From the NCBI GenBank assembly GCA_034401135.1, contig JAWZSP010000001.1, positions 2,790,001 to 2,854,000 on the forward strand: DNA of 64,000 bases, read 5' to 3'. Every line of letters begins with the position of its first letter. Positions within the stretch are counted from its first letter, which is position 1. Made by a program: the position numbers and the translations under genes. Below the pieces are notes generated by a model. It saw nothing but the letters and a program-made list of their open reading frames with translations. It had not been told where the DNA came from and ran no database searches. Source of the DNA: Volutella citrinella. Taxonomy: Eukaryota; Ascomycota; Sordariomycetes; Hypocreales; Nectriaceae. Positions 58,008 to 64,000 of the stretch are shown here, one piece after another.

Positions 58008-60949
58008 CTATGCGACGTGGACAAACGCGCGCTTCTTTGCACTTCGATCCTCATTCTCCTCCTCCCAGTTCTCGTCCACGTAGTCCTTGATGCTGTTGTC
58101 CCGGATCTGCATGCCAACGACCTTGAGGGCGGCAATGTTGACGCCCATCTCGTCCTTCTGGCGCTTGAGAGCAGCGCGGAGGTTGGCGCGGATGCCGTCG
58201 AGCATCGTCTTCATGGTGCGGCTGGCAACGATTTGGCGGTGGTGCGTCTTGAGCATGAAGAAGAGGATGCGGCACGTCAACGGAATGTTCATGGACCGCA
58301 TGGCAAAAATGTTGAGGAACGTGAATAGGATCGGGACCGAGGCGAACGGGAGAACGAGCAGCGCGTCATGCAGCGCCGACGCCTTGATGCGCTGCAGAAC
58401 CGACAGCACATACTCTTCCGCGGAAATGTTGCCGAGGGCAAGGAAAACGGGATTTCGCTGTGGCAGCATCACGTTGGGGTTGGTCAGCTTGGCCCCCTCG
58501 TACTCCTTGAGAAGGTTTAGGTCGGCCATGCCCATCTCCAATGCCTCAGCTATCCGCTCTCCCGCCATGAGAGTCTCCGTGGTCTGCTTGCTTGCCGCGC
58601 CAACTTCTCCGTTTTCATCTTGAGCATCAGGGTCCCGCTCCAGTGATGTTGTGAGCGTGCTCTCGTACAGCTCTTCGATTTCCTTTTCTCGTTCTTCCTC
58701 GAGGAAGATTTGCTCATCCGTCTCGTCCCAAATCCGAATGCTCTTGTCGTGGCCGGCACTAGCCAAGAAGTTACCGCTGTGGCTAATGGCAATTGCCCAC
58801 ACCTCACCGTGATGTCCATCCAGCCGCTGGATCTGCTCAAACTTGTCACCATCCCAATACCGAATGGTTCGATCTTTGCTGCTGCTGAAAAAGTGGTGGC
58901 CGTTGCCGTCGGAGTTGTGAGGGACAAAGGCAACCTGAAGAATACTGTCCTGGTGACCAAAGAGGGCTTTGTGGCAGTCACCAAAGTCGAGGCCCCATAC
59001 TCTAATGTTCTTGTCCGCGGAGCTGGTGACAATCAACTTGCTGTCGTAAGAAATATCCATGCTGAGCACAGGCAGCTTGTGGCCGTAGAGGTTGAGGTAC
59101 AGCTTCAGCGAGTCGACAAAGAACACCTTGACCGTGTTATCAAGGAGTGCCACTGCCAGCAGCTTCGAATCTGGCGAGAACTTGAGACTGAGAATATCGT
59201 CCGACACCTTTAGAGCGCGAGACTGCACCAGCTTCAGCTTGGGAGTTGTCCGCGTTGTTCCCAAGACTTCTTCTTGCACGATGCGGAAATCCCAGAATTT
59301 CGCCGTCTTATCAGCGCTACCAGAAACAACGGAGCGGCCATCGGGGTGAACTTGCAACGACCAAATGGCACCCTCGTGAGCATCTACGCTGTCCAAGAGG
59401 GCGGCCGAGGCGACATCGAAGAGCTGCAGCTCACCACTCTTCGTTCCGACCACCACCACCTTGTCTCCGGGCAGAAACGAACAACACAGCGCATATCCGC
59501 ACTCGAATGTCCTGATGCAGTTTTTTGTCTTGATGTTCCAGATCTTGAGGTTTCCGTTCGATGCCGACGCGAGCATTTTATCATCCGAACTCAAAGACAG
59601 CGCTCGAATGTCCGTCCGGTGTCCGGGGAGCTCAACGGCCAGCGCTCGGGTATAGTCAGGGACATCCTCCTTCTTGGACTTGTCGGTTTTCTCCTTCGTC
59701 GGCACGCTGTAGTATTCCAATTGGTTGTTGGTGGTTCCGACGAGGAGGTGAAGATCCTTTTGTCCTTGCGGCAGCGCCCAGTCGACGGATCGTACCTTGC
59801 CGCCTGTCCGTACAATTACGTATTGGACAAAGACATCACTCACATCAGCGGCAGACACGTCTTCAGGCTGCTCGTTCTGGTCAACAGCGTCACTGGTAGA
59901 GGCCTTTCCATCCTTTTGCTTTTCGCGTCTTCTCTTCCGCTTCCGCGCCAAAGCTTTGCGAATCTCGGCTTCTGATCGTATTCGCCACACGTCAAGTGCC
60001 TTTTCCGAACCATGTACCACAAAGTAGTCTTTTCGGGGGTGGAAGATGACCTCCGTCGCCTTGTCCTTGCTTTGTCGGTGCAGCGTGCCACGGTCGCTTA
60101 GAAACTTGGACGTAGCGGGGGTGTCGACCCGTCGAGCGCTGAGAGCCAACCCATCGGCGTCCAACGCCCACACCTTGATTTCTCCGTCGTTTCCAGCCGT
60201 GACGCAGCCGCTATAGTCGGGAGACAGTCCCAGTGCCCAACACTCGCCGTTGGTCTGCGAGATGTGGGTCTCAATACAATGCCTTGAGGAAAGATCCCAG
60301 AGCTTGATGAGCGAATCCTTGCCAGTGGTCAGAAGGAACCCGTCGGAGCCGCTGTCGCCATCAAGAACCATTGCCTGCGTTCCATCTTCCTCTTGGACTT
60401 GCGGCTCAGGCTCCACAAACTGCAGGCCCGTGACCTGGTCCTTGTGGCCGCGCAGCTTGAATTGGCCAACCTCGGCAACAAGATCCCAGACAATGATGTC
60501 TGTATCCTTTGAGCCACTGGCAAGCCTTACACCCGTTTTGTCAAAGGACAGTTTAGTGATGGCTGACTTGTGGCCATTAAAATTGACAATGACGGTCGAT
60601 ATCTTGCTGTCCCATAGTCGAATGCTGCCATCTTCGTATCCCACTGCGAAGACGTCCTTGTCAGATTTGCTCTGCGCAATGGCCGTTACTGGGATGTTGC
60701 ATCGATCATCCCTCCAGCGGCTGATCAGTTCGCCCTTCTTGATATCCCAGCAGAGGACCTCTTCGTTTGCTGCGACGACAGCCTGTCCCGCGCCGGTTCC
60801 GGTTCGGTCCTTGGACGTCCACACAAGATTCGAGGTGGCCGAGGCGACGACGCCAAAGGATTTGGAATGCTCGTACTTTCTTTAGGGACATTATATTAGC
60901 GTAGCTCATACGAGTAATCTTGACCGACTCACAGATAAGACTTGACCAT
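58008..60949 (-). CDS. UTP12: U3 snoRNP / SSU processome WD40 protein Utp12 (Dip2)
   Basis: Two minus-strand exons, 60949-60933 (17 nt) and 60879-58008, are joined over a 53-nt intron (GTGAGT...TAAAG) splitting a Leu codon; the product is 962 residues, close to yeast Dip2. The start reads MVKSYLKYEHSKSFGVVAS after splicing. Many WD40 repeats form two propellers, with GH...WD spacing such as SGSKDTDIIVWD, SGSADKTAKFWD, TSSADKNIRVWG, SSSKDRTIRYWD and SAGHDKSIRIWD. A Lys/Arg-rich low-complexity insert (KALARKRKRRREKQKDG) sits between them. The C-terminal ~200 residues are the helical Utp12 domain. It works with Utp13, Utp18, Utp21 and others (UtpB) in 18S pre-rRNA processing in the nucleolus. 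It is divergent from ARC34. Confidence 0.94.
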
Positions 60950-61232
60950 TTTGCTAGATTGCGACCAGCATTGGTCCTCGTCTCGTCAACTTCCGGCGTC
61001 TGCACCGAAGAACAGAAGATCTTGTCCCACGTCCCTTCTCTTCTGGTCTTGGAATTTTTCTTATCGATAACGATGTGGCGCATGCCCCACATCCATCGAC
61101 ATGGAGCTTGAAATCACGTGGGCGGCTGGGAGCTGCCTCTCCACGTACGCAACACAAGCCCCACCACAGAGCGTCACCTAAAGCTCCAAGACGACAACAG
61201 GATAGGGGAGCGCAATCCAACCTTACGACAAG
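60950..61232. promoter_or_regulatory. bidirectional promoter UTP12 / ARC34
   Basis: Only 283 bp separate the two start codons, so both promoters and leaders must fit or overlap here. An ATCGAT/GATA-like stretch (TTATCGATAACG) lies in the middle; no other element is certain. Confidence 0.55.
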
Positions 61233-62400
61233 ATGCTTCTCCTAGACTACCAAAATGTGCTGATACAATCAGTGTTGACCGAGAGGTTCTCCGGGTGAGT
61301 ACGCAAACAGTTGAGGTGTCCGACCCTGAGCTCATCGTACGTCAGCGCTCCCCCCGCCTCGATCGACCAGACGGTCAGCGACTTTGACGGCGTAACTTTC
61401 CACATTTCGACCCCTGAGACGAAGACCCAGATCCTTCTATCAATTCAAATACGGTGCTTCAGGGATCTAGTTCAGTACGGAGCGGAGGAAGTTCTTCAGC
61501 GGGAATATGGACAATACGTTGCCCCGGTGGAGCCGGGCTTTGACTTCTCCGTCTTGATTGATCTGGAGCAGCTCCCCGAGTCGAAGGGTAAAGGAATCAT
61601 GTCCTGCTATTCTGCTTATGACAATGACACTAATCGATAACTCAGAGGAACGTGAGGCTCTTGCCCTGAAGTTCGCCCTCCTAAAGCGCAATGCGATGGC
61701 CGCGCCCTTCGAACAAGCCTACAAGGAGCATTACAGCTTGAAAGAGGAGGCATCCAAGTTCACGTCCGAAGAGGCTCCCCAAGGCGTGCGTGAAGGCGGT
61801 GAGGTCAAGGCAATTCACTACCGCGAGGAAGAGGCCATTTATGTCAAGGCCAGCCACGATCGTGTGACGGTCATCTTCAGCACCGTCTTCCGCGAGGAAA
61901 CAGATCGAGTCTTTGGCCGGGTCTTCATTCAGGAGTTTGTGGATGCCAGACGACGCGCAATCCAGAACGCTCCGCAGGTGCTGTTCAGGAACGATCCCCC
62001 GCTCGAGCTGCAGGGTGTTCCCGGCGTCCGCAGCACTGGCACCGGAGAAATCGGATACGTCACCTTTGGTATGGTTGTTGATCTTTGGGGTGGTGTCTTT
62101 GCTAACTATCGCAGTTCTATTCCCTCGACATCTCACAGCTCAGCGAATGACGGACGTCATTTCTCACATCCAGACCTTCCGTGACTACTTCCACTATCAT
62201 ATCAAGGCGTCCAAGGCTTACATGCACTCGCGTATGCGAAAGCGAACTGCCGACTTCCTGCAAGGTTCGACTCATCATATAAGAGAAAGGGTTGGGAATC
62301 CGCTAATTCAATCGCAGTGTTGCGCCGTGCTCGACCCGAAAACGAGGAAAAGGAGAGGAAGACGGCAAGCGGCAGGACATTCAAGGTGCAGGGAAACTAG
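61233..62400 (+). CDS. ARC34: Arp2/3 complex 34-kDa subunit (ARPC2)
   Basis: Five exons, 61233-61294, 61346-61587, 61646-62068, 62115-62264 and 62318-62400, give 319 residues; introns are 51, 58, 46 and 53 nt, all GT-AG. The start is [20 protein letters not shown]. Family landmarks are the segment [47 protein letters not shown] and the C-terminal helix with [20 protein letters not shown] and [13 protein letters not shown]2 with ARPC4 forms the core of the Arp2/3 complex, which nucleates branched actin at the cell cortex and endocytic patches. The length matches other fungal Arc34/Arc35 proteins. It has the highest intron density in this window. Confidence 0.95.
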
Positions 62401-62785
62401 CCAGCCAATTCATTTATCAAGATAGATACGCCTCCGTTTCTCCAACGCCGCCGAATGACTGGTGGCTGCGTGGAGGAAGAGAGAGGCGGGGTGGAGTAGC
62501 CGAGAGGTCGCAGACGACGAGGAATGAATTTATAAACCATCAATTACACGACTTACAACATTTCTACTGAATCAAAAGGGAAACTTTGTTCTGTTGCGTT
62601 GTTGCGAGACAGTCTCGCATTACCAGAGTGTTTGCTACGTTCATCGCCTCAGGCACCCAGACAGGCAAGGACCAGACCGCCTCCGGCTCCAATGGCGGGC
62701 CTTTGTACTAGAAGTGGGACGACCAACCGTCGTGATCACTTCGCCGAACCGAAGCCAACTCCACGACCTCCGGGTCGCGACAACA
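62401..62785. other. intergenic between ARC34 and LCL3
   Basis: 385 bp hold the ARC34 3' UTR and LCL3 promoter. The LCL3 frame is open further upstream, but no better start is seen than the ATG at 62786. Confidence 0.6.
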
Positions 62786-63640
62786 ATGGTATGGCCGTTT
62801 GGATCATCGAAACCTGAAAAGGATGAAATACCAGACACCAGACCTCCCAAGCGCCCGGTGCATTGGGCGGACTCCCTAGGCGATGGAGACATGGGCCCTT
62901 TCGGGGCGGCCAAAGAATGGGCTCCAGTTGTTGGCTTCTCGTTTCTCGGCCTCGTAGCCTTGCAGGTCTATGGCAATTACCTACGGCGAATACCCGGTGC
63001 ATCCTATGTACGCCCAACCTTCTTCCGGAACCGAAGCCTATTTGGCAGGGTCACAAGCGTGGGCGATGGCGATGGCTTCCACTTGTTCCACACACCCGGC
63101 GGACGCACCACGGGCTGGGGCTGGCTGAGGAAAATCCCCGAAACACGCAAGGAGCTCAAAAATCGAACGGTATTGGACCCGCGAGAACTTCAGAGCCCGG
63201 ATTCCAGAGGCTAATCCAGCGCGCAGATCTCAATTCGACTCGCCGGCGTTGACGCCCCAGAGAACGCCCACTTCGGTCGCCCTGCACAACCATACGCAGT
63301 CGAAGCCATGCAATGGCTGTCGAAATACATTCTCAACCGCAATGTCCGAGCATACATCCATAGACGAGATCAGTACGAGAGGATTCTGGCTACTGTGTAC
63401 GTGCGACGGTTCCTGTTTCGCAGGGATGTCGGTTTGGAGCTCATCAAGCGAGGACTGGCGACAACATACGAAGCAAAGACCGGGGCAGAGTTTGGGGGCA
63501 AGGAAGACGTATACAAGAGGGCCGAGGCAAAAGCCAAGCGAAAGAAGGTCGGCATGTGGTCGATCAAGGCGTCTGATTTCGAGAGCCCCCGCCAGTACAA
63601 AGCAAAGTATGGAGCGGCCGAGGAGGCTGGCGGGAAGTGA
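62786..63640 (+). CDS. LCL3: probable membrane-anchored endonuclease Lcl3
   Basis: Two exons, 62786-63169 and 63227-63640, are joined in phase 0 over a 57-nt intron (GTATTG...CGCAG); the product is 265 residues. A short acidic/Pro-rich N-terminus leads to a transmembrane helix (about 48-66, [18 protein letters not shown]), then a staphylococcal-nuclease-like (TNase) domain: [18 protein letters not shown], the joint [16 protein letters not shown], and [16 protein letters not shown]. The Arg of IRLAG, Asp and Glu of VDAPE and the Arg of QYERI correspond to the SNase catalytic and calcium-site residues. The Lys-rich C-terminal end is common in Lcl3. Yeast Lcl3 is mitochondrial and affects long chronological lifespan; its substrate is not known. 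Length and motifs agree well with fungal Lcl3. Confidence 0.93.
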
Positions 63641-64000
63641 GGCATTCTTGCTGCTGAGACGATGCCAATCGCCCAAGTATAGGACAACAGGCCGCCCACT
63701 GGCAGTCTCTCCAGAAAGACCACTTTACAATCTCTAAGAAAGAGTCTGCCAGGAGGCATCTCAGAGATATCTCGCCTTCTCAGGCGCCAAATCTAAGGCA
63801 TGATACCATAAAGGCGGGAAGGACTTTATTATTCATGTACAACAACGGAGCAACCAAGCTCGATAAGACATAGCCAGACACCTTCATGTCTTTGGGATCT
63901 ACAGCATAGTCTAGGAATGCAATCAGCTCAGAGACCCTCCACCACATGCCATGTTTCAGCGCTACATCCCGTCCAGGCGTCTATTACAGCTAAATACACA
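63641..64000. other. intergenic to window edge
   Basis: 3' flank of LCL3. It contains TTTATTATT-like AT-rich sequence near 63,825 that may belong to 3' ends. No gene is visible before the edge. Confidence 0.5.

Overview
This window is nuclear DNA from a filamentous ascomycete, most likely a Sordariomycete and possibly of the order Hypocreales. Three things point there. Genes carry short GT-AG introns (about 50-160 nt) with CTAAC/CTGAC-like branch sites. Coding sequence is GC-rich. The families present include fibroin-3-like, RCR, Lcl3, fungal Zn2Cys6 factors and ascomycete Ctr copper transporters. No bacterial-type operons, CRISPR arrays or rRNA genes are visible, and I found no tRNA by eye. 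The species-level placement is inference.

I can support 19 protein genes, most with exon joints worked out by reading the splice sites. Left part (1-20.8 kb): a decayed coding region (about 0.9-1.8 kb), a small conserved protein (4425), an RCR-type membrane protein (7606), a solo LTR (8932-9198) in an AT-rich pocket next to a secreted cysteine-rich protein (9301-9770, minus), a fibroin-3-like membrane protein (11923), a STIMATE-type vacuolar membrane protein (minus), a superoxide-dismutase-fold mitoribosomal protein (16035) and a SAM+PH scaffold (minus).

Middle part (20.8-47.6 kb): a gene desert of about 10 kb leads up to a Zn2Cys6 transcription factor of the OefC type (31153-33337), and another 5.4 kb without recognisable genes follows it. 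Next come a single-pass membrane protein with a cysteine-rich ectodomain (38756), a large F-box/beta-propeller-like protein ending in a CaaX box (41113-44781, minus) and a probable gene remnant (46400-46972, minus).

Right part (47.6-64 kb) is compact and mostly housekeeping: Erd1-like EXS protein, a disordered protein, a Pcd1-type Nudix hydrolase with a likely peroxisomal signal, a Ctr copper transporter divergent from 3-hydroxyanthranilate 3,4-dioxygenase (de novo NAD synthesis), an FAHD1-type hydrolase, the SSU processome protein Utp12/Dip2 divergent from the Arp2/3 subunit Arc34, and the nuclease Lcl3.

I do not see a clear new biological system. The most interesting items are the F-box protein with a predicted prenylation signal, the transcription factor isolated between two long non-coding stretches, the LTR-associated secreted protein, and a copper-response-like element upstream of the copper transporter.
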